A DNA stretch of 7,004 nt from an uncultured Oscillospiraceae bacterium (GCA_934573945.1 CAKTMQ010000089.1:1-7004); one strand, 5' to 3'. Shown: positions 1-6,296, counted from the first letter of the stretch. Program-made: numbers and translations. Notes: generated from the letters alone by a model not told the origin.

Positions 1-113
1 CGGTTGATGCCGCAGTCGTCGGTGATGTCGCTGACGGTGATCTTGTGCAGCGGCTTTTCCAGCAGCAGCTTTTTCAGTGACGCCTCCAGCGCCCGCTTGG
101 TGACCTGTGACAT
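1..113 (-). CDS. TetR/AcrR-family transcriptional regulator, N-terminal part (runs off left edge)
   Basis: Only the first 37 codons are inside the window. The reverse-strand translation starts MSQVTKRALEASLKKLLLEK and continues PLHKITVSDITDDCGIN. This is the start of a TetR DNA-binding domain: helix 1 with a run of small and basic residues, then the K-I-T-V-S-D-I helix 2 and the D-C-G-I-N entry to the recognition helix. The wording resembles the subgroup of TetR regulators related to DhaS, but the ligand-binding half is missing, so no target or ligand can be given. The ATG (111-113) has a GGGAGG ribosome binding site at 121-126, 7 bases away, and its own promoter at 147-175. The gene is divergent from crcB. 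Family assignment is good; function is unknown. Confidence 0.8.
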   Translation of the reverse strand, partial: MSQVTKRALEASLKKLLLEKPLHKITVSDITDDCGIN

Positions 114-146
114 GGTACGTCCTCCCGGAAACATGGTATTGCCACT

Positions 147-175
147 ATTGTAGCGGAAGCAGACGGGAAATGCAA
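147..175 (-). promoter_or_regulatory. Promoter of the leftward TetR gene
   Basis: Read on the reverse strand, TTGCAT (170-175) and TACAAT (147-152) are separated by exactly 17 bases. This is a good sigma-A-type promoter pointing at the regulator gene. It lies back to back with the rightward crcB promoter; the two -35 boxes are 26 bases apart. Confidence 0.6.
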
Positions 176-201
176 GTGCGGCTCTTACTTACGGACTGTA
201 C

Positions 202-230
202 TTGCGTGGGAGACGATCCTGTGCTACAAT
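202..230 (+). promoter_or_regulatory. Promoter of the fluoride riboswitch-crcB unit
   Basis: TTGCGT (202-207) and TACAAT (225-230) have a 17-base spacer. Transcription would start near 237, just ahead of the riboswitch aptamer, giving a leader of about 110 bases before the crcB start codon. The position relative to the aptamer supports this choice. Confidence 0.65.
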
Positions 231-250
231 ACAGTTGCAGCACGTATCAT

Positions 251-310
251 GGAACGGGAATGAAGTGCTCCCCGGGAGACCGAACCGCTTTTCAGCTGAT
301 GACTTCTGTC
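251..310 (+). ncRNA. Fluoride riboswitch aptamer (crcB motif)
   Basis: The leader has the conserved pieces of the fluoride riboswitch in order. GGGA (256-259) pairs with TCCC (269-272). ATGAAGT (260-266) supplies the 5' strand of P1. The joining segment GAACCG (282-287) is present. A short hairpin GCT/AGC (287-289 with 294-296) leads directly into the hallmark GCTGATGACTTCT (295-307). GAAGT (262-266) pairs with ACTTC (302-306) to close P1. The class is known to bind fluoride with magnesium ions and to control crcB-type exporters, and the next gene is crcB. The match was judged by eye, without a covariance model. The 3' strand of P1 is also the 5' arm of the terminator that follows, so the two folds exclude each other. 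Confidence 0.9.
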
Positions 311-333
311 TTGGGCAGAAGTCTTATTTTTTT
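301..333 (+). terminator. Riboswitch-controlled intrinsic terminator
   Basis: GACTTCTG (301-308) and CAGAAGTC (316-323) form a perfect 8-bp stem with a 7-base loop, followed by TTATTTTTTT (324-333). Bases 302-306 are shared with the P1 helix of the fluoride aptamer. Ligand-stabilised P1 should therefore prevent the terminator, giving an ON switch: fluoride present, crcB transcribed. Confidence 0.9.
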
Positions 334-347
334 ACAGGAGGATGAAT

Positions 348-716
348 ATGTGGATCAACTGTCTGTTTGTGGCGCTGGGCGGCGCCGTCGGTTCCGTCAG
401 CCGCTATCTGCTGGGACTGCTGCCGGTGAAGGCGGCGGCCGGTTTTCCTTTGACCACACTGGTCATCAATGTGACCGGCGCTTTTCTCATCGGCCTTTTG
501 ACGGCACTGGCCGGGAAGCACACCGGATTTGATCCCCGCCTGGCGCTGCTGCTGAAGGTGGGATTATGCGGTGGTTTTACCACGTTTTCCACATTTTGCA
601 GTGAAGCGGTGCAGCTGATGCAGAGCGGTAAGACGGCGCTGGCAGCGCTGTACATCGTGCTGAGTCTGATGCTGGGAACCGGCGCTGTGTTTATCGGACA
701 GTGGGCTGCGCGGTAA
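348..716 (+). CDS. crcB: Fluoride ion channel/exporter CrcB (Fluc family)
   Basis: This 122-residue membrane protein of four hydrophobic segments should move fluoride out of the cytoplasm through the cell membrane; Fluc channels work as dual-topology dimers. Family signatures in order are GGAVGSVSRY (residues 11-20, with the conserved Arg19), N-V-T-G-A-F-L-I-G (41-49, with the pore Asn41), and G-L-C-G-G-F-T-T-F-S-T-F (72-83), where Phe80 and Phe83 match the paired pore phenylalanines. Length is typical. The ATG at 348 was preferred to the in-frame ATG at 342 because AGGAGG (336-341) directly abuts 342 but lies 6 bases from 348. The gene sits behind a fluoride riboswitch and terminator, which supports the function independently. 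Only one copy is seen, so a homodimer is expected unless a partner gene lies elsewhere. Confidence 0.95.
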   Translation: MWINCLFVALGGAVGSVSRYLLGLLPVKAAAGFPLTTLVINVTGAFLIGLLTALAGKHTGFDPRLALLLKVGLCGGFTTFSTFCSEAVQLMQSGKTALAALYIVLSLMLGTGAVFIGQWAAR

Positions 717-743
717 GGCAACGGGTATACAGGAGCGCGGTGT

Positions 744-851
744 ATGGATGGACGGTGCGCCGGACTGACGCTGTTTGCGGCCTTTTTCTACCTTTTTTAC
801 GGAATTTTGACCTTTACACCGTACCGGAAACAGGGTATAATATCGTGTTGA
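744..851 (+). CDS. Possible small hydrophobic protein (35 aa), doubtful
   Basis: An ATG at 744 is preceded by AGGAG (731-735) at 8 bases and opens a 35-codon frame ending at TGA 849-851. The product would carry a hydrophobic stretch, LTLFAAFFYLFYGILTF (residues 8-24), followed by a short basic tail, like many single-pass membrane microproteins. Against it, the 3' part overlaps the promoter of the next gene (813-841), the run of T bases alone would generate Phe/Leu/Tyr codons, and no homologue is recognised. It is listed because both a ribosome binding site and a membrane segment are present. Confidence 0.25.
   Translation: MDGRCAGLTLFAAFFYLFYGILTFTPYRKQGIISC
813..841 (+). promoter_or_regulatory. 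Promoter of the flippase-TetR operon
   Basis: TTTACA (813-818) and a perfect TATAAT (836-841) are 17 bases apart, with transcription expected from about 848. An upstream TTGACC (807-812) looks closer to consensus but would need a 23-base spacer, so it was not chosen. Confidence 0.65.
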
Positions 852-873
852 ATCATGCAAAAGGAGCCGGTAT

Positions 874-2424
874 ATGAAGGTCAATCAGATCAAAGCGGGC
901 GCAGTGCTGTCCTATTTCTCCATGGGACTGAGTACCATCATCTCGCTTGTCTATACCCCTATCATGCTGCAGCGTCTGGGCGAGAGTGAGTTCGGCGTCT
1001 ATCAGGCGGTGCTGCCCATCATCTCCTATCTGAACCTGCTGAGCTTCGGCCTGGGCAGTGCCTATGTGCGGTACTACTCCCGCTTCCGCGCCGCTGGAGA
1101 CAAGAAGGGCTGCGCCAAGCTCAACGGTATGTTTCTGATCACCTATCTGTTTCTGGGAGCGGCGGTGCTGGCTATCGGCTTTGGATTGTCCTATTGCGAC
1201 GTGATCTTCGGCAAGAAGCTGACCCCCGACGAGATCGCACTGGCGGAACGGCTGCTGCGGATCATGACGGTCAACGCCGCACTGACCTTCCCCATCAGCG
1301 TGTTTGAGTCCCACGTGACCATCAATGAGCGGTATCTGTTCCAGAAGATCGTTGCCATGGGCAAGCAGGTGCTCAACCCACTGATCATGATCCCGCTGCT
1401 GATCATCGGCTACCGCAGCGTCACCCTGACTGTCGTCTCCCTGATCTTTACCATTCTCAGCGGTATCCTCAACATCGGCTACTGCCTGCGGAAGCTGCGG
1501 ATGCGCTTCTCCTTCCGGCACTATGACTTCCGGCTGATGCGGGAGATGTTCGGCTTTACGGTATATGTGTTCATCGGCATCGTGGTGGACAATGTCAACT
1601 GGTCCATTGACCGGCAGCTGCTGACGTGGCTCCACGGCTCCACCGCCGTCACGGTGTACACCATCGCCGCCCAGCTGAACAACTATTTCCTGCTGTTCGG
1701 CAACGCCATTTCCAACGTGATGACGCCCCGTGTCCACCGGCTGGTGGCGGAAAACGCCTCCATGCGGCGGCTGGACGCCCTGTTTACCCGGGTAGGGCGG
1801 CTGCAGTTCATTCTGCTGGCCTGTATCTTTCTGGGCTTTGTGGCCATCGGTCAGCCCTTTGTGGTGCTGTGGGGCGGCGGTGAGCAGTTCCGCGTGGACT
1901 ACTGGACGACGCTGCTGCTGTTTTTCGCCTGCCTGTGGACCAATGTCCAGACGGTGGGCATCGAGATCCAGCGCGCCAAGAATATGCACAAGTTCCGCTC
2001 GCTGACCTACTTGGGTGTGCTGGTGGGCAACATTCTGATCTCGATCCCCCTGTGCATGAAGTGGCAGGGGCTGGGCGCCGCCATCGGCACCGCCATTGCC
2101 ACGCTGGTGGGCAATGTGATCCTGATGAACTGGTACTATTACCGGCATATCGGGCTGAATATCCCCTCATTCTGGCGGCATATCTTCCATCTGATGCCGT
2201 CCATGGTACTGCCGGCGGCAGTGGCCGTACTGCTGGCGTTGTTCACCCATCCCACCAGCTACTGGGGACTGATCCCGCCGGGCTGTGCCTTTGTGGCGGT
2301 CTACGCTGTGTCAGTGTGGCTGTTCGGCATGAACCGCTATGAGCGCAGCCTGATCACCGGGCCGCTGCGGCGGCTGACGAGACGGAGAGGAGGTGGGGGA
2401 CGTGCCCCGCAAAACCGGACGTAA
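874..2424 (+). CDS. Polysaccharide/lipid-linked oligosaccharide flippase-like membrane protein (MOP superfamily)
   Basis: This 516-residue protein has about 12-14 predicted membrane segments and no signal peptide. The N-terminus (KAGAVLSYFSMGLSTIISLVYTPIMLQRLG, residues 7-36, followed by E-F-G-V-Y-Q) is the usual opening of the polysaccharide transporter (Wzx/RfbX-like) branch of the MOP exchangers: a first helix, then P-I-M-L-Q-R-L-G and an acidic/aromatic turn. Such proteins flip undecaprenyl-linked sugars across the cell membrane; the substrate cannot be read from the sequence, and no glycosyltransferases are nearby to suggest one. AAGGAG (861-866) lies 7 bases before the ATG. The C-terminus is a basic, glycine-rich tail (from about residue 500) whose codons overlap the start of the next gene. 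A role in teichoic acid, capsule or exopolysaccharide export is possible; other MOP substrates are not excluded. Confidence 0.8.
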   Translation: MKVNQIKAGAVLSYFSMGLSTIISLVYTPIMLQRLGESEFGVYQAVLPIISYLNLLSFGLGSAYVRYYSRFRAAGDKKGCAKLNGMFLITYLFLGAAVLAIGFGLSYCDVIFGKKLTPDEIALAERLLRIMTVNAALTFPISVFESHVTINERYLFQKIVAMGKQVLNPLIMIPLLIIGYRSVTLTVVSLIFTILSGILNIGYCLRKLRMRFSFRHYDFRLMREMFGFTVYVFIGIVVDNVNWSIDRQLLTWLHGSTAVTVYTIAAQLNNYFLLFGNAISNVMTPRVHRLVAENASMRRLDALFTRVGRLQFILLACIFLGFVAIGQPFVVLWGGGEQFRVDYWTTLLLFFACLWTNVQTVGIEIQRAKNMHKFRSLTYLGVLVGNILISIPLCMKWQGLGAAIGTAIATLVGNVILMNWYYYRHIGLNIPSFWRHIFHLMPSMVLPAAVAVLLALFTHPTSYWGLIPPGCAFVAVYAVSVWLFGMNRYERSLITGPLRRLTRRRGGGGRAPQNRT

Positions 2425-2992
2425 TACCAAGGGACGCATCGTCTCCGCGGCGTGGAAGCTGTTCTATGAGCAGGGCTACGACAACACCACCGTGGAGGAC
2501 ATCATCTTCGAGTCGGAGACCTCCAAGGGCAGCTTTTACCACTATTTCGAGGGGAAGGACGCCCTGCTGGGCTCTCTGTCCATGATCTTCGACGAGAAGT
2601 ACGAGACACTGCGGCAGGAGATGGATCCGGATATGCACGCGGTGGACAAGCTGCTGTATATGAACCATGAGCTGTTCACCATGATCGACAACAGCGTGTC
2701 GGTGGAGCTGCTGGCGCGGCTGTTCTCCACGCAGCTGACCACGAAAGGGGAGAAGCACCTCCTCAACCGTGACCGCACCTACTTCAAGCTGCTGCATCAG
2801 GTGGTGCGGCAGGGCTTGGAGCGCGGCGAGCTGCGGCAGGATCTCACCGCCAATGAGATCATCAACGACTATGCCATGTTCGAGCGGGCACTGATGTACG
2901 ACTGGTGTCTGGCCGACGGGGATTATGCGCTGGCGCGCAATGGCGACCGGCTGATGCCTCAGTTTTTGTACAGCTATCGCGGTCAAATATAA
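2402..2992 (+). CDS. TetR/AcrR-family transcriptional regulator
   Basis: This 196-residue DNA-binding repressor-type protein has an N-terminal TetR domain at residues 11-56. It shows I-V-S-A-A-W-K-L-F-Y-E-Q-G-Y, then T-T-V-E-D-I, then the recognition helix S-K-G-S-F-Y-H-Y-F (41-49) and the closing K-D-A-L-L. The rest (about 60-196) is helical and variable, as expected for the ligand-binding and dimer domain; the ligand is unknown. GTG at 2402 was chosen over the in-frame GTG at 2393 because AGGAGG (2388-2393) lies 8 bases before 2402 and overlaps 2393. The gene overlaps the flippase gene by 23 bases in another reading frame, so they are probably co-transcribed and translationally coupled. It may autoregulate this operon or act on the palindrome downstream at 3070-3117; neither is shown. 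Confidence 0.9.
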   Translation: MPRKTGRNTKGRIVSAAWKLFYEQGYDNTTVEDIIFESETSKGSFYHYFEGKDALLGSLSMIFDEKYETLRQEMDPDMHAVDKLLYMNHELFTMIDNSVSVELLARLFSTQLTTKGEKHLLNRDRTYFKLLHQVVRQGLERGELRQDLTANEIINDYAMFERALMYDWCLADGDYALARNGDRLMPQFLYSYRGQI

Positions 2993-3034
2993 AATTTATT
3001 TTTTGACTAACTTTTGTTATCGAAATTCGTACAG

Positions 3035-3063
3035 TTAAAAAACAGTGTAATTCCATATATAAT
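3035..3063 (+). promoter_or_regulatory. Possible upstream promoter of putP
   Basis: A perfect TATAAT (3058-3063) has a poor -35 candidate, TTAAAA (3035-3040), 17 bases upstream in an AT-rich stretch. Initiation would fall near 3070, exactly where the long palindrome begins. The weak -35 keeps confidence low. Confidence 0.35.
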
Positions 3064-3069
3064 CCGTTA

Positions 3070-3117
3070 AAATACAGAACGGTGTACAGAATGAATTCTG
3101 TACACCGTTCTGTATTT
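3070..3117. repeat. 48-base near-perfect palindrome, probable operator
   Basis: Two 23-base arms (3070-3092 and 3095-3117) are exact reverse complements around the two-base centre GA. Within them the heptamer TACAGAA occurs at 3073 and 3085, and its complement TTCTGTA at 3096 and 3108. A fifth copy (TTCTGTA, 3120-3126) lies outside the palindrome between promoter elements. Start-to-start spacings are 12, 11, 12 and 12 bases. No T-run follows either arm, so it does not look like a normal terminator. The regular half-sites and the position overlapping the putP promoter suggest a multi-site operator. The binding protein is unknown; the TetR encoded immediately upstream is one candidate. Confidence 0.6.
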
Positions 3118-3143
3118 CGTTCTGTAAAAAAGTGTGGTATACT
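3116..3143 (+). promoter_or_regulatory. Promoter of putP (extended -10 type)
   Basis: TATACT (3138-3143) is preceded by TGG (3135-3137), an extended -10 TGn element. The -35 region is poor; TTTCGT (3116-3121) at 16 bases is the best candidate. The third TTCTGTA repeat (3120-3126) lies inside the promoter, between -35 and -10, a place where a bound protein would block RNA polymerase. Confidence 0.55.
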
Positions 3144-3176
3144 GTCGCCCGTTAGACGAAAGAGAGGTTCCTGATC

Positions 3177-4721
3177 ATGACAACTGCGCAAATTTGTATC
3201 ATCATTGCCATTGCGGTCTATCTGGTCGCCATGGTGTTTGTGGGCGTTGCCTACTCCCGTGCCAGCAAGGGCGGCGCGGACAGCTTCTATCTGGGTGGTC
3301 GCAAGCTGGGTCCCGTGGTTACGGCTATGAGCGCCGAGGCCAGCGACATGAGCTCCTGGCTGCTGATGGGTCTGCCCGGTGTGGCCTACTTCACCGGTAT
3401 TGCCGACGCGGCTTGGACGGCCATCGGTCTGGCACTGGGTACTTATCTGAACTTCCTGCTGGTGGCCAAGCGCCTGCGGATCTATTCCGCGGAGATCAAC
3501 GCCATCACGGTGCCGGAGTTCTTTTCCAAACGCTTCAAGGATGACAAGAAGGTGCTGCTGGGTATCTCCGCTCTCATCATCCTGATCTTCTTTATCCCCT
3601 ATACCGCCTCCGGCTTTGCCGCCATCGGCAAGCTGTTCAACAGCCTCTTCGGCTTCAACTACACCGTTTCCATGCTGGTGGGTGCTGCGGTGGTTATTCT
3701 CTATACCATCATGGGCGGCTTTCTGGCCGTGTCCACCACCGACCTGATCCAGAGCATCGTCATGACCATTGCCCTGATCGTGGTGCTGGGCTTCGGCATC
3801 GAGGTGGCCGGCGGCTGGAGCGCTGTGACCAGCAATGCCGAGTCTATCCCCGGCTATCTGAGCCTGGTGCAGATGACGGACATCTCCACCGGCGAGGTGA
3901 CGGATTACGGCTTTATCAAGGCGCTGTCCATGCTGGCCTGGGGTCTGGGCTATTTCGGTATGCCCCATATTCTGCTGCGCTTTATGGGTATCAGCGACGC
4001 CAATAAGATCAAGATCTCCCGCCGTATCGGCAGTATCTGGGTGGTCATCTCCATGACCGTGGCGGTCACCATCGGTATCGTTGGTCTGGCCATGTCCCGG
4101 GCGGGCGAGATCGAGACCTTCGGCTCTACCTCCGCGGCGGAGGCGGTGATCGTCAAGATCGCTGATCTGCTCAGCACCCATGGTGTACTGGCGGCGCTGG
4201 CGGCCGGCTTGATCATTGCCGGTATTCTGGCCTCCACCATGTCCACGGCGGACTCCCAGCTGCTGGCGGCCTCCTCCAGTGTGTCGGAGGATCTGGTCAA
4301 GCAGGTCTGCGGCGTAAAGCTGTCCTCGAAGGCTACCATGTGGGTGGCGCGTGTCACGGTCATTGTGGTGTCTGTTATTGCCGTGTTTCTGGCGCGTGAC
4401 CCCAACAGCTCCGTGTTCACCATCGTGTCCTTTGCCTGGGCGGGCTTCGGCGCTACCTTTGCCCCGGCCATGCTGACGGCGCTGTTCTGGAAGCGCACCA
4501 CCAAGTGGGGCGTGCTGGCCGGTATGATCTCCGGCGGCGCCATGGTGTTCATCTGGAAGTATTTGCTCAAGCCGCTGGGCGGCGTGTGGGGCATCTACGA
4601 GCTGCTGCCCGCTTTCATCGTGGCGCTGGCGTTCATCGTGGTGGTCTCTCTGCTGACGGCACAGCCCGACGCGGAGACCGTGGCTACCTTTGAAAAGGTA
4701 AAGGCCGACTGCAAGAAATAA
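3177..4721 (+). CDS. putP: Sodium/proline symporter (PutP, SSS family)
   Basis: This 514-residue cell-membrane transporter takes up L-proline with sodium ions, for use as nutrient, osmoprotectant or Stickland substrate. It has the size of E. coli PutP (502) and the pattern of about 13 membrane segments. Signatures are D-S-F-Y-L-G-G-R near residues 35-42, A-S-D-M-S-S-W-L-L-M-G-L-P-G from residue 55 with the sodium-linked Asp57, and G-I-L-A-S-T-M-S-T-A-D-S-Q-L-L, where Ser356 and Thr357 correspond to the sodium-site Ser340/Thr341 of E. coli PutP. The ATG has a GAGAGG site (3162-3167) 9 bases upstream. The gene is alone between its own promoter region and a strong terminator, and no proline dehydrogenase or reductase gene is in view. 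Specificity for proline is the best family match; another solute of the family is possible. Confidence 0.88.
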   Translation: MTTAQICIIIAIAVYLVAMVFVGVAYSRASKGGADSFYLGGRKLGPVVTAMSAEASDMSSWLLMGLPGVAYFTGIADAAWTAIGLALGTYLNFLLVAKRLRIYSAEINAITVPEFFSKRFKDDKKVLLGISALIILIFFIPYTASGFAAIGKLFNSLFGFNYTVSMLVGAAVVILYTIMGGFLAVSTTDLIQSIVMTIALIVVLGFGIEVAGGWSAVTSNAESIPGYLSLVQMTDISTGEVTDYGFIKALSMLAWGLGYFGMPHILLRFMGISDANKIKISRRIGSIWVVISMTVAVTIGIVGLAMSRAGEIETFGSTSAAEAVIVKIADLLSTHGVLAALAAGLIIAGILASTMSTADSQLLAASSSVSEDLVKQVCGVKLSSKATMWVARVTVIVVSVIAVFLARDPNSSVFTIVSFAWAGFGATFAPAMLTALFWKRTTKWGVLAGMISGGAMVFIWKYLLKPLGGVWGIYELLPAFIVALAFIVVVSLLTAQPDAETVATFEKVKADCKK

Positions 4722-4735
4722 ATCATCGACAAGAT

Positions 4736-4766
4736 AAAAGAGTCGTCCGGTGGGACGGCTCTTTTT
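4736..4766 (+). terminator. Intrinsic terminator of putP
   Basis: AAAAGAGTCGTCC (4736-4748) pairs with GGACGGCTCTTTT (4753-4765) around a GGTG loop, with one G-U pair, followed directly by a T-run ending at 4766. The A-run on the left and T-run on the right also give the reverse strand a usable form, but no leftward gene ends here. Confidence 0.92.
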
Positions 4767-4821
4767 GCCGTTTTTGCCGGCTGGATTTTTGCAGACCTGG
4801 TGAAATTTTTCTGCATTTGGA

Positions 4822-4850
4822 TTGAATCACCGGCGGCATTGCGGTATAAT
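4822..4850 (+). promoter_or_regulatory. Promoter of murD
   Basis: TTGAAT (4822-4827) and a perfect TATAAT (4845-4850) are 17 bases apart, placing the start near 4857 and leaving about 30 bases of leader before the murD start codon. This argues that the frame reading upstream of 4887 is not translated. Confidence 0.75.
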
Positions 4851-4886
4851 AAAACAGATTTTATTTCCATAAAGGGAGGCTATCCC

Positions 4887-6272
4887 ATGACATTACAGGC
4901 ATATCTAAACAGCATCCGCAGCAAGACCGTGGCCGTGGTCGGCATCGGTGTGAGCAACACACCGCTGATCCGGCGGCTGCTGCAGGAGGGGATCCATGTC
5001 ACCGCCTGCGACAAGCGCAGCCGAGAGCAGCTGGGAGCACTGGCTGACGAGCTGGAGCGGGGCGGTGCACGGCTGCAGTTGGGTGCGGACTATCTGGAGG
5101 GACTGGATCAGGACGTCATTTTCCGCACGCCGGGTCTGCGCCCCGATGTACCGCAGCTGGCGCAGGCCGTGTCCCGGGGCAGTGTGCTGACCTCGGAGAT
5201 GGAGGTGTTTTTTCAGGTGTGTCCCTGCCCCATCATTGCGGTGACGGGCAGCGACGGCAAGACCACGACCACCACCATCATTGCCAAGCTGTTGGAGAAG
5301 GCGGGACACACCGTCCATGTGGGCGGCAATATCGGTAATCCGCTGCTGTGTGAGGCGGACAGCATGGCATCCACGGACTACGCGGTGCTGGAACTGTCCA
5401 GCTTTCAGCTGATGACCATGACCAGCAGCCCACGTATCGCCGTGGTGACCAATCTGGCGCCCAACCATCTGGATGTACACAAGGATATGGAGGAATATGT
5501 GGCCGCCAAGGAGAATATCTTCCGCCACCAGAAAGAGGGGGATAAGGCTGTATTCAACTATGATAACCGGATTACCCGGGATCAGGGAGAGACGGTGCCT
5601 GACCGGGCGTGGTATTTCAGCCGTCAGGCGGAGCCGGAGCGGGGCGTATTCCTGCGGAGCGAGGCCATCGTCTGCCGGAACGCAGCGGGCGAGCGGACAG
5701 TGATGACGGTGAACGACATCAAGCTGCCCGGTGTGCACAATATAGAGAACTATATGGCCGCCATCGCTGCGGTGGACGGCATGGTGCCGGATGAGATCAT
5801 CCGCGATTTTGCCCGGGAGTTCGGCGGCGTGGAGCACCGCATCGAGCTGGTGCGCACCTACCGGGGTGTGCGGTATTATAACGACTCCATCGCCAGCAGC
5901 CCCAGCCGTACCACGGCGGGTCTGCGTTCCTTCAAGGAGAAGGTGATCCTGATCGCAGGCGGCTATGACAAGCACATCCCCTTTGACGCGCTGGGAGAGG
6001 AGATCGTGACGCACGTAAAGCTGCTGGTGCTGTGCGGCGCCACCGCCGGAAAGATCCGTGCGGCGGTGGAGGCGGCACCGGACTACCGCCCCGGCTATCC
6101 GGAGATTCTGGATGTGACGCCGTTTCAGAAGGCGGTGGAGACAGCGCGTGACCGCGCTGCCGCCGGGGACGTGGTGACGCTGTCGCCTGCCTGTGCAGCC
6201 TTCGACCAATTCAAGAATTTCGCCGAGCGGGGCAAGACCTTCAAGGCCATCGTCAACAGCTGGGAGGCATAG
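4887..6272 (+). CDS. murD: UDP-N-acetylmuramoyl-L-alanine--D-glutamate ligase
   Basis: This 461-residue cytoplasmic enzyme adds D-glutamate to UDP-MurNAc-L-alanine using ATP, the second amino-acid step of peptidoglycan precursor synthesis. The N-terminal UDP-binding domain begins VAVVGIGVSN (about residues 14-23). The ATP loop is T-G-S-D-G-K-T-T-T with Lys125. G-G-N-I-G-N-P-L, L-E-L-S-S-F-Q-L and N-L-A-P-N-H-L-D (189-196) follow. Lys208 in A-A-K-E-N-I-F is the position carbamylated in Mur ligases. The C-terminal domain has H-R-I-E-L-V, Y-Y-N-D-S-I-A-S-S-P-S-R-T (about 330-342) and the typical L-S-P-A-C-A-A-F-D-Q-F. ATG 4887 was chosen because GGGAGG (4874-4879) is 7 bases upstream and the promoter lies at 4822-4850; the open frame to 4800 would overlap that promoter. 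No other mur or fts gene is adjacent. Confidence 0.95.
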   Translation: MTLQAYLNSIRSKTVAVVGIGVSNTPLIRRLLQEGIHVTACDKRSREQLGALADELERGGARLQLGADYLEGLDQDVIFRTPGLRPDVPQLAQAVSRGSVLTSEMEVFFQVCPCPIIAVTGSDGKTTTTTIIAKLLEKAGHTVHVGGNIGNPLLCEADSMASTDYAVLELSSFQLMTMTSSPRIAVVTNLAPNHLDVHKDMEEYVAAKENIFRHQKEGDKAVFNYDNRITRDQGETVPDRAWYFSRQAEPERGVFLRSEAIVCRNAAGERTVMTVNDIKLPGVHNIENYMAAIAAVDGMVPDEIIRDFAREFGGVEHRIELVRTYRGVRYYNDSIASSPSRTTAGLRSFKEKVILIAGGYDKHIPFDALGEEIVTHVKLLVLCGATAGKIRAAVEAAPDYRPGYPEILDVTPFQKAVETARDRAAAGDVVTLSPACAAFDQFKNFAERGKTFKAIVNSWEA

Positions 6273-6296
6273 GGATAAGCCACGGCGGCATACGCT
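6267..6296 (+). promoter_or_regulatory. Possible sigma-E-type sporulation promoter of yunB
   Basis: GCATA (6267-6271) resembles the start of the sigma-E -35 element, and CATACGCT (6289-6296) differs at one fixed position from the sigma-E -10 consensus CATACA-T. The spacer is about 15 bases. B. subtilis yunB is in the sigma-E regulon, which makes the match plausible. The -35 overlaps the end of murD, and the start would fall near 6303, right at the ribosome binding site. Confidence 0.4.

Noticed and set aside
107..532. 141-codon forward frame across the riboswitch and crcB
   Set aside because: It passes through the riboswitch and terminator and overlaps crcB in another frame; no ribosome binding site and no family features.
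759..788. Possible terminator after crcB (GCCG/CGGC stem followed by CTTTTTC)
   Set aside because: The stem is short, with G-U pairs and a bulge. A crcB terminator is plausible here but this one is too weak to call.
853..2148. Long reverse-strand open frame (431 codons) opposite the flippase gene
   Set aside because: It is rich in His, Gln and Asp, typical of the antisense of a GC-rich gene. It lies fully within a well-recognised gene and has no family match.
2981..3010. AT-rich imperfect hairpin after the TetR stop (GTCAAA with TTTGAC)
   Set aside because: Only A-T pairs in the middle and no GC-rich stem, so not a convincing terminator.
3070..3117. Palindrome as terminator, dif site or insertion remnant
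   Set aside because: No T-run follows either arm, the sequence does not resemble dif, and there are no transposase fragments or target duplications. An operator fits better.
2862..4181. Long reverse-strand open frame (439 codons) across the TetR-putP gap and putP
   Set aside because: Low-complexity His/Gln/Gly composition. It crosses the promoter region and palindrome and is antisense to putP.
4800..4886. 29-codon N-terminal extension of murD from ATG 4800
   Set aside because: It overlaps the murD promoter, has no ribosome binding site, and MurD proteins normally begin near the 4887 start.
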